The translations under genes and the position numbers were made by a program. A stretch of DNA of 64,000 nucleotides, taken from NCBI RefSeq assembly GCF_022637455.1, contig NZ_CP093341.1, positions 3,782,001 to 3,846,000 on the forward strand, written 5' to 3'. The notes under the pieces were generated by a model. That model did not search any database. It was not told the origin of the DNA and worked only from the letters and a program-made list of their open reading frames with translations. Positions within the stretch are counted from its first letter, which is position 1; every line of letters starts with the position of its first letter. Positions 10,538 to 19,825 of the stretch are shown in pieces. Source of the DNA: Lysobacter sp. S4-A87 (lineage in GTDB: Bacteria > Pseudomonadota > Gammaproteobacteria > Xanthomonadales > Xanthomonadaceae).

Positions 10538-10859
10538 TGTTTGGGCAATCCGTGACCGCGGTCGGCAACTGAACGATCGCAGGCCGCGCCAGGTGGGGTG
10601 TCGACGTGGCCGCTGCGTTGTGGAGGTCATGGGAATGCCACTGTCGACGCCAGCCACACCAGGGATGGGCGCATGCGCTGCGCGGGCAGCCGTACCCGAC
10701 CTGCCGGGCTCATGCTACAAATTGCGCGTTCGCGGCCGCCCTTTCCGTACCGGAGCCACTCATTCCTGCCATGCGACCGAGCATTCGCCTTCCGTCCGCC
10801 TCAAGCCGGCGCTGTCGCCGTTCGGCTTGCGTACGCTGCGTGACGGAGTGAATGACGCA
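10538..10859. other. Intergenic region before the ECF sigma factor
   Basis: These 322 bases have no convincing gene. A frame linked to the sigma-factor ORF stays open through it but is not conserved-looking. It should contain the promoter of the sigma/FecR pair; I cannot identify it by eye. Confidence 0.4.
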
Positions 10860-11447
10860 ATGGTCGAGGCGATGGCGCCGTCCCCACCGCGAGACGAAGA
10901 GCCTGTCACCGTTGCGCCGGTCGCGGACGGCGATGGCTTCGACCAGTTCCTGCGCGAACACCAGGCGGCGCTGATCGGATTCCTGGCGCGACGCGCCGGC
11001 GACGAAGACGCCAAGGACATCGCCCAGGAGGCGATGGTCCGCCTGATGCGCTACCGAGCCCAGCCCGCCGACCAGCTGCGGCCGCTGATGTACCGGATCG
11101 CACTGAACGTACTCAACGACCGCGGTCGCCGCGACTCGACGCGCCAGGCATCGGCGCATGTCAGCCTCGACCAGGATTTCCCCGGCCTGGCTTCGTCGGA
11201 GCCCAGCCACGACCAGCGCATCGCCCACGAGCAGGAGCTGGCGCTGGTGCGCGCGACCATCCTGCAAATGCCCGAGCGCTGCCGCCAGGTCTACCTGCTC
11301 AACCGGATCGAAGGCATGAGCTACAGCCAGATCGCAAGCCACTGCGGAATTTCGGTGAAGGCCGTCGAGAAGCACATCGGCAAGGCACTGGGGTTGCTGC
11401 GGCTGAAGCTGAAGCAAAGCGGCATCAGCCGCGAGGACCAATCATGA
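10860..11447 (+). CDS. ECF-family RNA polymerase sigma factor (FecI-like)
   Basis: This 195-residue sigma factor has region 2 (FDQFLREHQAALIGFLARR through DIAQEAMVRLMRYR) and region 4 with a helix-turn-helix (MPERCRQVYLLNRIEGMSYS, ISVKAVEKHIGKALGLLRLK). ATG at 10860 is preferred; GTG at 10848 is an alternative. The ORF is open further upstream without conserved sequence. The stop overlaps the FecR start by four bases (ATGA). With FecR and the STN-containing receptor downstream it forms a typical cell-surface signalling triad, in which ligand binding outside frees this sigma factor to transcribe the receptor gene. Confidence 0.9.
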   Translation: MVEAMAPSPPRDEEPVTVAPVADGDGFDQFLREHQAALIGFLARRAGDEDAKDIAQEAMVRLMRYRAQPADQLRPLMYRIALNVLNDRGRRDSTRQASAHVSLDQDFPGLASSEPSHDQRIAHEQELALVRATILQMPERCRQVYLLNRIEGMSYSQIASHCGISVKAVEKHIGKALGLLRLKLKQSGISREDQS

Positions 11448-12439
11448 GTACAGGGATGTTCGAGCATGACACCGGTGTAAGTCAGGCCGATGCCTGGCTG
11501 GCGCGGCTGATGTCGCCCGAATGCGCGCCCGATGAGCGCGCCGCATTCGAGGACTGGCTGGCGCAGTCGCCCGACAATATCGCCGCTTACCTCGAGGCCG
11601 AGCGGATCCATGCCCTGGCAGCCGGCCTGGGCTCGGAGGATCTGCTGCGCGCCGCTGCCCATGCGGCCCGGCGCAAACCCGCCCCGGCGCAGCGCAACTG
11701 GCGGGAGTGGGTGCCTGCCGCCGCCGCGGCCGTGCTGGTGGTGGCAGTGGCCACGACAACCCTGTGGCCGCGCCCGGCCGAGAAGGCCATCGTCCAGCAG
11801 TTCATGACCGCGCAGGGCGAGCAGCGCGAGATCACCTTGTTCGACGGCACCGTGCTGCGCCTGGACACGGGGTCGGAAATCACCACCGACTTTGACGGCG
11901 ACCAGCGGCTGGTCGAACTGGTACGCGGTCGCGCGCAGTTCGTGGTCGCGGCCGACCCGGACCGGCCGTTCCTGGTCAAGGCAGGCCCCGGCACTGTGCG
12001 CGACATCGGCACGACCTTCCAGGTCAGCCGGATCGACGGGCAGGTCAATGTCGGGCTGCTGGAAGGTCGGGTCGACGTATCCGTCGGTTCCGGAGCCCAG
12101 GTCCGCAGGAGCGAACTGGCGCCCGGCGAACAGCTCACCATCGATGGCCGTGGCGTCATCGGCGCCAGGCAACTGCTCGACCTGGCGGCGGCGCATGCCT
12201 GGCCGCAGGGCGACCTGGTGTTCCGCCAGCGGCGGCTCGACGAGCTGCTGGCCGAGATGAACCGCTATTCGCCGGTGCAGCTGCGACTGCAGGACCCGGC
12301 CCTGGGATCGCTGCAGGTCAGCGGCGTGTTCCATGCCGGAGACCAGGAAGCGCTGGTGGCCGCACTGGAGCGCGGCTGGTCGCTGCGGGCGCAGCGCGAG
12401 GGCGCCGAAGAGATCGTCCTGTCGCGCCCGACGCAGTAG
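11444..12439 (+). CDS. FecR-family anti-sigma / signal-transducing membrane protein
   Basis: This 331-residue protein has a cytoplasmic N-terminal anti-sigma domain (about 1-75; AFEDWLAQSPDNIAAYLEAE). One membrane helix follows near residues 88-105 (VPAAAAAVLVVAVATTTLW). The periplasmic FecR domain comes next (EQREITLFDGTVLRLDTGSE, GPGTVRDIGTTFQVSRIDGQ, VGLLEGRVDVSVG) and then a C-terminal STN-like segment (FRQRRLDELLAEMNRYSPVQ). It should hold the upstream ECF sigma inactive until signalled by the receptor encoded next. It is translationally coupled to the sigma gene. Confidence 0.92.
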   Translation: MSTGMFEHDTGVSQADAWLARLMSPECAPDERAAFEDWLAQSPDNIAAYLEAERIHALAAGLGSEDLLRAAAHAARRKPAPAQRNWREWVPAAAAAVLVVAVATTTLWPRPAEKAIVQQFMTAQGEQREITLFDGTVLRLDTGSEITTDFDGDQRLVELVRGRAQFVVAADPDRPFLVKAGPGTVRDIGTTFQVSRIDGQVNVGLLEGRVDVSVGSGAQVRRSELAPGEQLTIDGRGVIGARQLLDLAAAHAWPQGDLVFRQRRLDELLAEMNRYSPVQLRLQDPALGSLQVSGVFHAGDQEALVAALERGWSLRAQREGAEEIVLSRPTQ

Positions 12440-12566
12440 CCGTCCGGCGCCGGAACCGCTGCCCGCGCCATCGGCAAGGCGCGGGGCAGGCGTCGCGGGT
12501 GAGCGCATTGCCACCCCAGTCGGGCTCCCGTAATGTGCGCCACAGGGCAGCCCGTTCACCGGACGA

Positions 12567-15398
12567 ATGGCCAGGTCGTACCGCTTCACCCTTGCCATCG
12601 TCGGCGCACTGTCATGGGGCTGCCTGGCGGCTGTCAGCCCTGCGGCCGAAGGCGAGCCCGCCGCGCCGGTACGCCTGGTCGTCCCGGCCGGCAAGCTCGA
12701 TCGCGCCCTGCAGGCGCTGGCGACGCAAAGCCACACTCAGATCCTCTACGCCCCCGGGCTGGTCGAAGGGCGCAAGGCGCCCGGCCTGCAGGCACGCATG
12801 GCGCCGGAACAGGCGTTGCAGCTGCTGCTGCAGGGCTCGGGACTGCGCGCGGTGCAGGTCAACGCCAACACGTACCTGATCGAGGCCGGGAGCGCGTCGG
12901 CCGCCGGATCGCCGCAGGCGCGAGCCGATTCGCCCACCGAACTGGCCACCGTCCAGGTCACCGGCACGCACATTCCGCGCTCCAGCATCGAGGCGGTGAC
13001 GGCGGTTCCGTTGACCCGCATCAGCCGCGCCCAGATCGAGGCCAGCGGTTACCAGACCCTGTTCGAGCTGCTGAGCTATCAGCCCGGCATGGTCAGCCAT
13101 CACCCGGTCGACGTTGCCACCGACGGTGGTTTCCAGTCGCAGCAGCCGTTCGCCGCCGCGGCCACGACCAGCCTGTACGGGCTGGGTCCGCGCGCGACGT
13201 TGTTCCTGCTCGACGGTCGGCGCATGGCCAACTACGGCCTGGCCTCGGCCGACCTGGGCGGCCTGACCGACCTCAACGGCATTCCGCTGAGCATGGTCGA
13301 GCGCATCGAGATCATCCGCGGAGGTGCCTCGGCCATCTATGGCGCCGATGCGATGGCGGGCGTGGTCAACATCATCCTGCGCAAGGGGCAGGTGGGCGGT
13401 GAAGCGGTGGCGCGCTACGGCCTGTCCGAGCGTGGCGATGCCGAGCAGCGACGGTTCTCCTTCAACTACGGCCAGGTCGACGATGACGGCGGCAGCTGGT
13501 CGATCAGTGCCGACTACCTGCATCGCGATGCATTGCTCGGCTCCGACCGGAGCTGGCGCAGTGCCGACCTGCGACGCCTGGGCCTGCGCGACCAGCGCGT
13601 CCAACTGGCGTATTTCAGCAGCCAGGGATTGGAGCAGTGGGCCTGCCCGGATGCGGTCCGCGACGAGGCGGGCGAGTGCTACCTCGACAAGCCGCGCTAC
13701 GTCACCCTGCAGCCGGAGCTGGAAAGCACCGCGGTGTACGGGCAGATGCGGGAGCCATTGAGTGACACGGTGGACCTGAGTGCCTCGGTGCGGCTGAGCC
13801 AGGTCCAGCAGCGATTGCAGGGCGCACCGTTCCACGCGGCCGTGTTCCTGCCGTTCGGCCATCCCGACGACTGGTTCCAGGGCAACGCCACGGTCCTGAA
13901 CTACGCCTTCTTCGACATCGGCCCGGTGCGCAGCCGCAGCACCGCGCTCAGCAGCGACCTCACGCTGGGCCTGGACGGGTATCGCGGCGAGTGGCAATGG
14001 CGTTTCGATCTCGCCCACCACCGCAACGATGTCGACAACTCGATCGACGGGCTGGTCAGCAACAGCGTGCTGGATCGCGCGATCGAGGACGTGACCTACC
14101 GCTTCAACGGCGCCGCCAACCCACCCGCGCTGCTGACCGCACTGTCACCGCGCGTGCATGTGCAGGGCGATGCGCAGTTCGACCAGGTGGCCTTCAGTGC
14201 CAACGGTCCCGGCTTCTCCTTGCCGGGCGGGCAGTCGCAGGCCGCGGTCGGCGTGGAATGGAATCGCGACGCGCTGGAAAATCGCCCCGACGCGCTGATG
14301 ATCGCCGGCGACATCGCCCTGGGCGCGCAGAAGATCGATATCGACGAGCACCGCTACAGCTCGGCCCTCTATGCCGAACTGAGCATGCCGATCACGACCT
14401 GGCTCAATGCCGACCTGGCCTGGCGGATCGATCATCGCCAGGGCTATGACAGCAAGTCCTCGCCGATGCTCGGCGTGAAGTGGAAACTGTCGCCGTCGCT
14501 GACGGTGCGCGGCACCGCCGCAACCGGGTATCGCGCCCCGACCCTGTTCGAACTGCGCCGCCCGACCGTCTCCGATTCGATCGACATCGTCGAGCTGACC
14601 GACGCGCTGGCCCCCTGCCAGTTGCCCCTCATGGCCGACGACGGGATCACCTATTGCCTGGTTTCGCTGGGAGCGACGGAGAACCCGGACCTGCAGCCCG
14701 AGACGTCCCGCAGCTACATCCTCGGCATGGTGTGGGCGCCGACGACGGACTTCGAACTGAGCCTCGACCGCTTCCGCATCCTGCGCCGCAACGAGATCCT
14801 CAGCACCAATGCCCTGGCCAATCCGGAGGCGTTCCCGGATGCGCTGGTCCGCGACGAGCAGGGTGGGCTGTACGCCATCAACGACTACTTCACCAACGTC
14901 GGCCGCACCGAAGTGGAAGGCTGGGAGCTGCAGTCGGAGTACCGGATCAACACCGACAAGCGAGGTCGCTTCGTCCTGCGCCTGGCCGCCAGCTACCTCG
15001 ACCACCTCTATCGCAAGGCCAACGCGGGCAGTCCAGAGCTGGACTACGCCGGACACGGCGCGCCCCAGCGCTCGGTGCTGGCCGGCGTGGAATGGACCGT
15101 GGGCGACTGGGTCACGACATTGAACCTGCACGAGATGGGGCCGTCGGAGGTGGCGCTGGCGGGCGAACCGTGCCCGCAGACCAACGCGAGCGTGCGCAAA
15201 TGCCGCACGCCGGCGTGGACGACGGCCGACCTGTACCTGGCCTACGTCGGCCTGGCCGGCTGGCGGTTCTCGCTCAACATCAACAACCTGGCCGACCACC
15301 AGCCGGTCAACTACGACCCCGACAAGCTGGGCTACGACATCGCCTACGACGAACCGCGTGGTCGCTACTACCTGCTGAGTGCGGGCTACCGGTTCTAG
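12567..15398 (+). CDS. TonB-dependent receptor with N-terminal STN signalling domain
   Basis: This 943-residue outer-membrane transducer begins with a signal peptide (about 1-28). A secretin/TonB N-terminal (STN) domain spans about 30-105 (VPAGKLDRALQALATQSHTQ through VQVNANTYLIEA). The plug is clear (VQVTGTHIPRSSIEAVTAVP, LFLLDGRRMANYGL, VERIEIIRGGASAIYGADAM, GVVNIILRKG). A long barrel ends in a terminal Phe (LLSAGYRF). The STN domain marks it as a signalling receptor for the adjacent FecR. FecA-type partners usually carry iron chelates, but the plug is also common in Xanthomonadales receptors of unknown substrate. Confidence 0.9.
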   Translation: MARSYRFTLAIVGALSWGCLAAVSPAAEGEPAAPVRLVVPAGKLDRALQALATQSHTQILYAPGLVEGRKAPGLQARMAPEQALQLLLQGSGLRAVQVNANTYLIEAGSASAAGSPQARADSPTELATVQVTGTHIPRSSIEAVTAVPLTRISRAQIEASGYQTLFELLSYQPGMVSHHPVDVATDGGFQSQQPFAAAATTSLYGLGPRATLFLLDGRRMANYGLASADLGGLTDLNGIPLSMVERIEIIRGGASAIYGADAMAGVVNIILRKGQVGGEAVARYGLSERGDAEQRRFSFNYGQVDDDGGSWSISADYLHRDALLGSDRSWRSADLRRLGLRDQRVQLAYFSSQGLEQWACPDAVRDEAGECYLDKPRYVTLQPELESTAVYGQMREPLSDTVDLSASVRLSQVQQRLQGAPFHAAVFLPFGHPDDWFQGNATVLNYAFFDIGPVRSRSTALSSDLTLGLDGYRGEWQWRFDLAHHRNDVDNSIDGLVSNSVLDRAIEDVTYRFNGAANPPALLTALSPRVHVQGDAQFDQVAFSANGPGFSLPGGQSQAAVGVEWNRDALENRPDALMIAGDIALGAQKIDIDEHRYSSALYAELSMPITTWLNADLAWRIDHRQGYDSKSSPMLGVKWKLSPSLTVRGTAATGYRAPTLFELRRPTVSDSIDIVELTDALAPCQLPLMADDGITYCLVSLGATENPDLQPETSRSYILGMVWAPTTDFELSLDRFRILRRNEILSTNALANPEAFPDALVRDEQGGLYAINDYFTNVGRTEVEGWELQSEYRINTDKRGRFVLRLAASYLDHLYRKANAGSPELDYAGHGAPQRSVLAGVEWTVGDWVTTLNLHEMGPSEVALAGEPCPQTNASVRKCRTPAWTTADLYLAYVGLAGWRFSLNINNLADHQPVNYDPDKLGYDIAYDEPRGRYYLLSAGYRF

Positions 15399-15517
15399 AT
15401 AGCTGCTGTCGTGCGGGCGTCGGGACGGCGGCCGTGGTCCGGGCCGTTGCTGGGGTGGAGAAAAAATCCTCATCCGGGGTAGGGGGGTAGGGCATCGCCT
15501 GCGTTACTGGCCATGAC

Positions 15518-15768
15518 CTTCCGAAAGGAAGGCTCACGCGCCATGGATGGCGCACCTATTCGTCGCCTTGACAACGTTCGCGCTGCCCCGCGGGCTGTAC
15601 TGGTGGTAAAGGCTTCCGGACGAAGCATCTCGCGCCACGGATGGCGCAATTCAATTCATTGGGCCGGTCCGTCATGGGCCGGACCCTGCGACCCCGTTCC
15701 CCTCGCGGAACGCGGCGGCCGCACATGCAGTCTTCCGGATGAAGCATGGGGCGCCAGGGATGGCGCCA
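15518..15768. repeat. Three copies of a ~37-bp hairpin-forming intergenic repeat
   Basis: Copies begin at 15518, 15613 and 15732. They share an arm CTTCCG-GAYGAAGCAT (diverged in copy 1) followed by an inverted repeat GCGCCA-nGGA-TGGCGC. All three have the same orientation and are 95 and 119 bases apart. The hairpin core is conserved, including complementary bases. It resembles REP-like families found between genes in this lineage. The spacing is too irregular, and the units too diverged, for a CRISPR array. Confidence 0.8.
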
Positions 15769-16377
15769 ATCTCTTCCCGAGCCGATCCACGAAATCCTGA
15801 CCACTGTGCACTGCACGTTCGTCGTGCAACCAGCGCATTGCGGAAACGTGTGTCCAGGCCAATCTGCCGAACGTACATTCGCGTCGTGGTCAGAATCTAG
15901 GACGATTCTCATATACGCCGGGTGATCGTAATGGTCAGATGAGGCGTCCGCGAATTTCGTTGTTGGGGACAGTGACGCAGCATCAGTGGCCTGGTTCTTT
16001 CGACTGGCCTTCGAGCGGTCGCGGTCGTCGCTTCAGCAAGTTCTGCCTCCATGTGTTCACCAATGAAGGCAGGAAGAACTGCGTACTTTGCGCGCCAGGA
16101 GGGTGCGTAGCCGGGTGGGTTACCACGGACCCACACCGGTATGTGCCGGGGGCTCCCCCCCTGCGTCCGGCATGTCTGGAGAGGTCGACGGAACGGCTTC
16201 TCCAGACTCTTCATTGGACCCCCGATGCCACGAATCCTGCGCGCCCGTAGGATCGCGCGTGAGCGCATGAAATTCGTGCCACCGAAGCCCCACTCCCCGA
16301 TGACTTGCCGCCTGGTTGCGGCCGCTTTTGTGCGAGCTGCAACAACTGCGTGCGCCCTCATGCAGATATGGCGTTTC

Positions 16378-16393
16378 AGATGATTCTCATTCT
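16378..16393 (+). promoter_or_regulatory. Candidate Fur box upstream of the autotransporter protease
   Basis: The palindromic core ATGATTCTCAT (16380-16390) matches the central part of the Fur consensus (AATGAtaATCATT type; reverse complement ATGAGAATCAT). It abuts a TTGACA at 16394-16399, so bound Fur would block the promoter. The site lies about 110 bases before the start codon. It is predicted from sequence only. Confidence 0.5.
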
Positions 16394-16499
16394 TTGACAT
16401 GGATCCAACCTGATCAGCTGCTTCGGTTCCGCCCGGGGCTGGAATCGACCGGGTTGATCATCGGTTAACGACATCCATGTCAACAAGGAGCGTCATGAC

Positions 16500-19400
16500 A
16501 TGCAGGGAAACGCAAGCAGCAAGACCGCAATGGCAGTACGCAGGAAGCACGAACGCTCCGCCCTGTCGACGGCAATCGCCGGGGTAATCTTCATCGGCGG
16601 GCTCGCGACCGCGACCGCGAACGCGCAAGTGAGCGAACCCGGTCGCGCCGGCGACGCCGCCAGCTGGCGCACGCAGGAGTTCAGTGCGGACTGGGGGCTT
16701 GCCGCCATCCGTGCCGAATATGCCTACGCACGCGGCCTGAGCGGCCGCGGAGTGCGCACCGGAATCTTCGACAGTGGAACCGGCCTGGATCATCCGGAAT
16801 TCGCAGGCAAGGACCATCGCAGCCTGCAGATCGCCGACACCCTCGCCGACGGGAGCAGGTGCACCAATACGACCTTCCTTTCGGGCCCTGGCGCTTGCTT
16901 CTCGTCGCGGGGCGATGAAGTTGCGGTCGACTATGTTGGTTTTCACGACAGCGTGCCGGAGCGGATCCGCGAGATCATCCGCAACGGAAACTATGTCCAG
17001 CCAGGCTTTACCTACGGCAGTCACGGAACGCATGTCGGCGGAACGATTGTCGCCAACCGCGACGGACAAGGCCGCCATGGCGTCGCTTTTGGTGCAGACC
17101 TGACGACGGCCCGCTTGTTCTTCAATACTGCCTCACAGTGGCAGCCGGACGGAGAAGGGTATTCGGTGGTGCGACTTGGGGGCGTTGGGCCCGATATATC
17201 GGCCTTCGCTGACATGTACCAGCAGATGAACCAACAGAGTGTCCGCGTCATCAACCACAGCTGGGGCTTGCCAAATAATCCCGATACGGTCGACCAGCTG
17301 GACCGCTTACTGAGGGACCCGGAGTGGGCCGATTACTGGAACGTCATCACCGACGGTTCCCGAGCGGGTGGCTTGATCCAGGTATGGGCCGCAGGCAACA
17401 CCGACGCGGCGACCGCCAACCCGGCAGCCAGCCCGTTCGCGGGTACCCATGCCACGCTACCGCGCGCATTCTCCGACATCGAGCCGTATTGGCTCAGTGT
17501 GGTCAACGTCAACCGCGACCTCGTCCTGAGCAATCGTTCGCACAAATGTGGGCTGAGCATGAACTGGTGCGTTGCCGCGCCGGGTACCGATATCCGGTCG
17601 ACCGTCTACGAGGGGGATGAAAACACCGTAGGGGAGCTGACGACCGGTGCGGACGGCAGCATCAGTCTGGAAGTCCGCACGCGGTTGCCCGCCTATGGCT
17701 ACGCCAACCTCAACGGCACCTCGATGGCCGCTCCGCACGTGACAGGGGCGTTGGCACTGCTGATCGAGCGCTTTCCGTACCTCGACAACCCGCAGGTGCG
17801 CGATGTCCTGCTGACCACCACCACCGACCTCGGTGCGCCTGGCGTCGACGACATCTACGGTTGGGGGCTGGTCAATCTGGAGAAGGCGATCGATGGTCCC
17901 GGCCAGATTCGTGTCGACACCAACGTGGTGATGAACCAGCGCGCCGGCGGCAACAAGGTCTGGGAAGGTGAGGCCTGGGACGATTGGCGCAACGACATCG
18001 GTGGCAGCGGCCGGCTGACAAAGTCGGGCGTGGGCTGGTTGCGGTTGAGTGGCGACAACACCTTCGGTGGACTTGACGTCAGGCAGGGCGTGCTGGAACT
18101 GGACGCCGACAATCGACTGGGTGATGTCGAAGTCAACGGTGGCCTGTTCGTGCTCAATGGGAAGCTCACCAGCACCGACTTGCTGGTGAACAGCGGCGTC
18201 GCCAGCATCCAGGGGCGGGTCGCCGGTGGCGCCACGCGGGTTGCAGCCGGCGGCAGCCTGCACGGCATTGGCACCCTGGGCGACACGGTGGTCGAGGGGA
18301 CGATCGCCCCGGGCAATTCGATCGGCACGTTGCGCATCGAGGGCACCTACACCCAGGCGCAGGATTCGGTCTACGAGGCGGAGATTGCAGCGCCATTGGC
18401 GTCCGATCGCATCGATGTCAGCGGACGTGCCAGCCTGCTCGGCGGTACGGTCCGGGTGTTCAATGCGCCGGGCCAGTACCTGCTGGGACAGCGCTTCAAT
18501 GTCCTCACCGCCAGCGATGGCGTGTCGGGCCAGTTTGCCCGGATCGACGCGTCAGCCATTTCGCCGTTCCTGAAGTTCGACTTCAACTATGGGGCGAACG
18601 AGGTGGACGTCGACGTCGCCCGCGGCATGGCCCTCGCCGCAGCTGCGCGCACCCGCAACCAGCGCTCGGTCGCGACGTCGGCGGATGTCCTGCCAATCGA
18701 TGCACGACTGGCGCAGACCCTGACGCAGCTGTTCCCGCAGCAGGCCCTCGACGCGCTGGACTCGCTGAGCGGCGAGCTCCATGCCAGCACGCAATCGGTC
18801 CTGGTCGAGGGCAGTCGCCACGTGCGTGATGCCGCGCTGGCCCGGGCTCGGGCCGGCACCGGCGAGTTTGCCGCGGCCAATGGTGACGCGCCGTCGGCCG
18901 CGTGGATCCAGGCGCTGGGCAGCGGCGGCACGCTGCATGCAGACGGCAATGCCGGCGAGGTCGACTACAACGGCAGCACCACGCTGCTCGGTTACGACGT
19001 CCGCTTCGACAACGGCTTTCGCGTGGGCGTGCTTGGCGGTCTTGGCCGCGATGACGTGGAGTTGCGGAGCCGGCGTTCGAAGGGAGACATCAACACGCGC
19101 CACCTCGGCCTGTATGCGGGCCAGGCCTGGGGCGGATTCGGCCTGCGCGCGGGCCTGGGCTATGCCACGCATGACGTCGACGTCGAACGGACCATCGCGT
19201 TTCCCGGCGTGCAGGATCGCACGCGTGCCGACTACGACGCCGACACCCGCCAGGCCTATATCGAAGGCGGCTATCGCTTGGCTGCCGGGGCTTGGGAATG
19301 GGAGCCATACGGTCAGTTTGCCCAGGTCCGCACGAGCTCGGAGGGCATCGCCGAAAGCGGTGGCGTAGCCGCGCTGACCGGGCAGGTCGCAGACAGCCGG

Positions 19401-19721
19401 GCCAACCTGTCGACGCTGGGGCTGCGCTTCAACCTCAACCTCAAGGGCGCTGGGCAGCAGGAGAGCGCGCTGAGCCTGCGCGGTGGGGTCAGCCGTCGCC
19501 ATGCCAGTGGCGATCTGTCGTCGACGGCGTCGCTGGCCTGGCAGGGCGGCGGAGCGTTCGATGTCCATGGCGCCCCGTTGGCCGAGAACGCGAACCTGGC
19601 CGAGGTCGGCCTGGGGGCACGGGTGAGCCGCAACGGTCTGGTCGAGTTGAACTACAGCGGCCAGTTCGCCGACGAGTCCCGCGACCAGGGCGTCAACGCG
19701 CGTTACACCCTCAACTTCTGA
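16500..19721 (+). CDS. Autotransporter serine protease (subtilisin S8 passenger)
   Basis: This 1,073-residue type Va secreted protein has a long signal peptide (about 1-42) ending before QVSEPG. The S8 domain shows all three catalytic motifs: Asp in GVRTGIFDSGTGLDHPEF, His in YGSHGTHVGGTI and Ser in LNGTSMAAPHVTGALAL. A beta-helical stalk follows with a passenger-associated repeat (VNGGLFVLNGKLTSTDLLVN, GTIAPGNSIGTLRIEGTYTQ). The C-terminal 12-strand autotransporter barrel (about 800-1073) ends YTLNF. Ribosome site AAGGAG lies 9 bases before the ATG. It is probably surface-exposed or released and degrades extracellular proteins. A candidate Fur box upstream suggests iron control, and a bidirectional hairpin follows the gene. 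Confidence 0.92.
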   Translation: MQGNASSKTAMAVRRKHERSALSTAIAGVIFIGGLATATANAQVSEPGRAGDAASWRTQEFSADWGLAAIRAEYAYARGLSGRGVRTGIFDSGTGLDHPEFAGKDHRSLQIADTLADGSRCTNTTFLSGPGACFSSRGDEVAVDYVGFHDSVPERIREIIRNGNYVQPGFTYGSHGTHVGGTIVANRDGQGRHGVAFGADLTTARLFFNTASQWQPDGEGYSVVRLGGVGPDISAFADMYQQMNQQSVRVINHSWGLPNNPDTVDQLDRLLRDPEWADYWNVITDGSRAGGLIQVWAAGNTDAATANPAASPFAGTHATLPRAFSDIEPYWLSVVNVNRDLVLSNRSHKCGLSMNWCVAAPGTDIRSTVYEGDENTVGELTTGADGSISLEVRTRLPAYGYANLNGTSMAAPHVTGALALLIERFPYLDNPQVRDVLLTTTTDLGAPGVDDIYGWGLVNLEKAIDGPGQIRVDTNVVMNQRAGGNKVWEGEAWDDWRNDIGGSGRLTKSGVGWLRLSGDNTFGGLDVRQGVLELDADNRLGDVEVNGGLFVLNGKLTSTDLLVNSGVASIQGRVAGGATRVAAGGSLHGIGTLGDTVVEGTIAPGNSIGTLRIEGTYTQAQDSVYEAEIAAPLASDRIDVSGRASLLGGTVRVFNAPGQYLLGQRFNVLTASDGVSGQFARIDASAISPFLKFDFNYGANEVDVDVARGMALAAAARTRNQRSVATSADVLPIDARLAQTLTQLFPQQALDALDSLSGELHASTQSVLVEGSRHVRDAALARARAGTGEFAAANGDAPSAAWIQALGSGGTLHADGNAGEVDYNGSTTLLGYDVRFDNGFRVGVLGGLGRDDVELRSRRSKGDINTRHLGLYAGQAWGGFGLRAGLGYATHDVDVERTIAFPGVQDRTRADYDADTRQAYIEGGYRLAAGAWEWEPYGQFAQVRTSSEGIAESGGVAALTGQVADSRANLSTLGLRFNLNLKGAGQQESALSLRGGVSRRHASGDLSSTASLAWQGGGAFDVHGAPLAENANLAEVGLGARVSRNGLVELNYSGQFADESRDQGVNARYTLNF

Positions 19722-19763
19722 TCGGTGGGGTGGGGCGCGCTGATGCCAGGCGCCGTTCCAAAG

Positions 19764-19795
19764 CAGAAAGGCCGCGATCGCTCGCGGCCTTTCTG
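19764..19795. terminator. Bidirectional terminator between the autotransporter and tsf
   Basis: A 13-bp stem (19764-19776 with 19783-19795, six-base loop) has A-rich and T-rich flanks on its two sides. It lies between convergent genes and can serve both strands. Confidence 0.88.
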
Positions 19796-19825
19796 TTTGC
19801 TGCCTGCGCCAGAAGCGCCGGTGGC

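Larger units (their letters stand above)
15399..16499. other. 1.1-kb non-coding region with hairpin repeats and Fur-box-like sites
   Basis: I see no credible gene here. Short open frames are disjointed and overlap the repeats. The region holds three copies of a hairpin repeat (15518-15768), a palindromic GGGCCGGTCC...GGACC stretch near 15661-15686, a half Fur-like motif at 15904-15912 and a better Fur-like site at 16380-16390 just before the autotransporter gene. A TTGACA at 16394-16399 may be its -35 element. Confidence 0.6.

Noticed and set aside
7365-10568. A 1,067-codon open frame on the minus strand opposite the Oar-like receptor
   Set aside because: It is the antisense shadow of a strongly supported gene with signal peptide and TonB plug. 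Its composition (Val/Gly/Asp/Arg-rich) is typical of the reverse strand of GC-rich genes.
15518-15768. Possible CRISPR array
   Set aside because: There are only three units, diverged from each other, with spacings of 95 and 119 bases and no cas genes.
15513-15800. A 95-codon plus-strand frame in the 15.5-kb gap
   Set aside because: It runs through the hairpin repeats and has no domain. It is explained by repeat sequence rather than coding.
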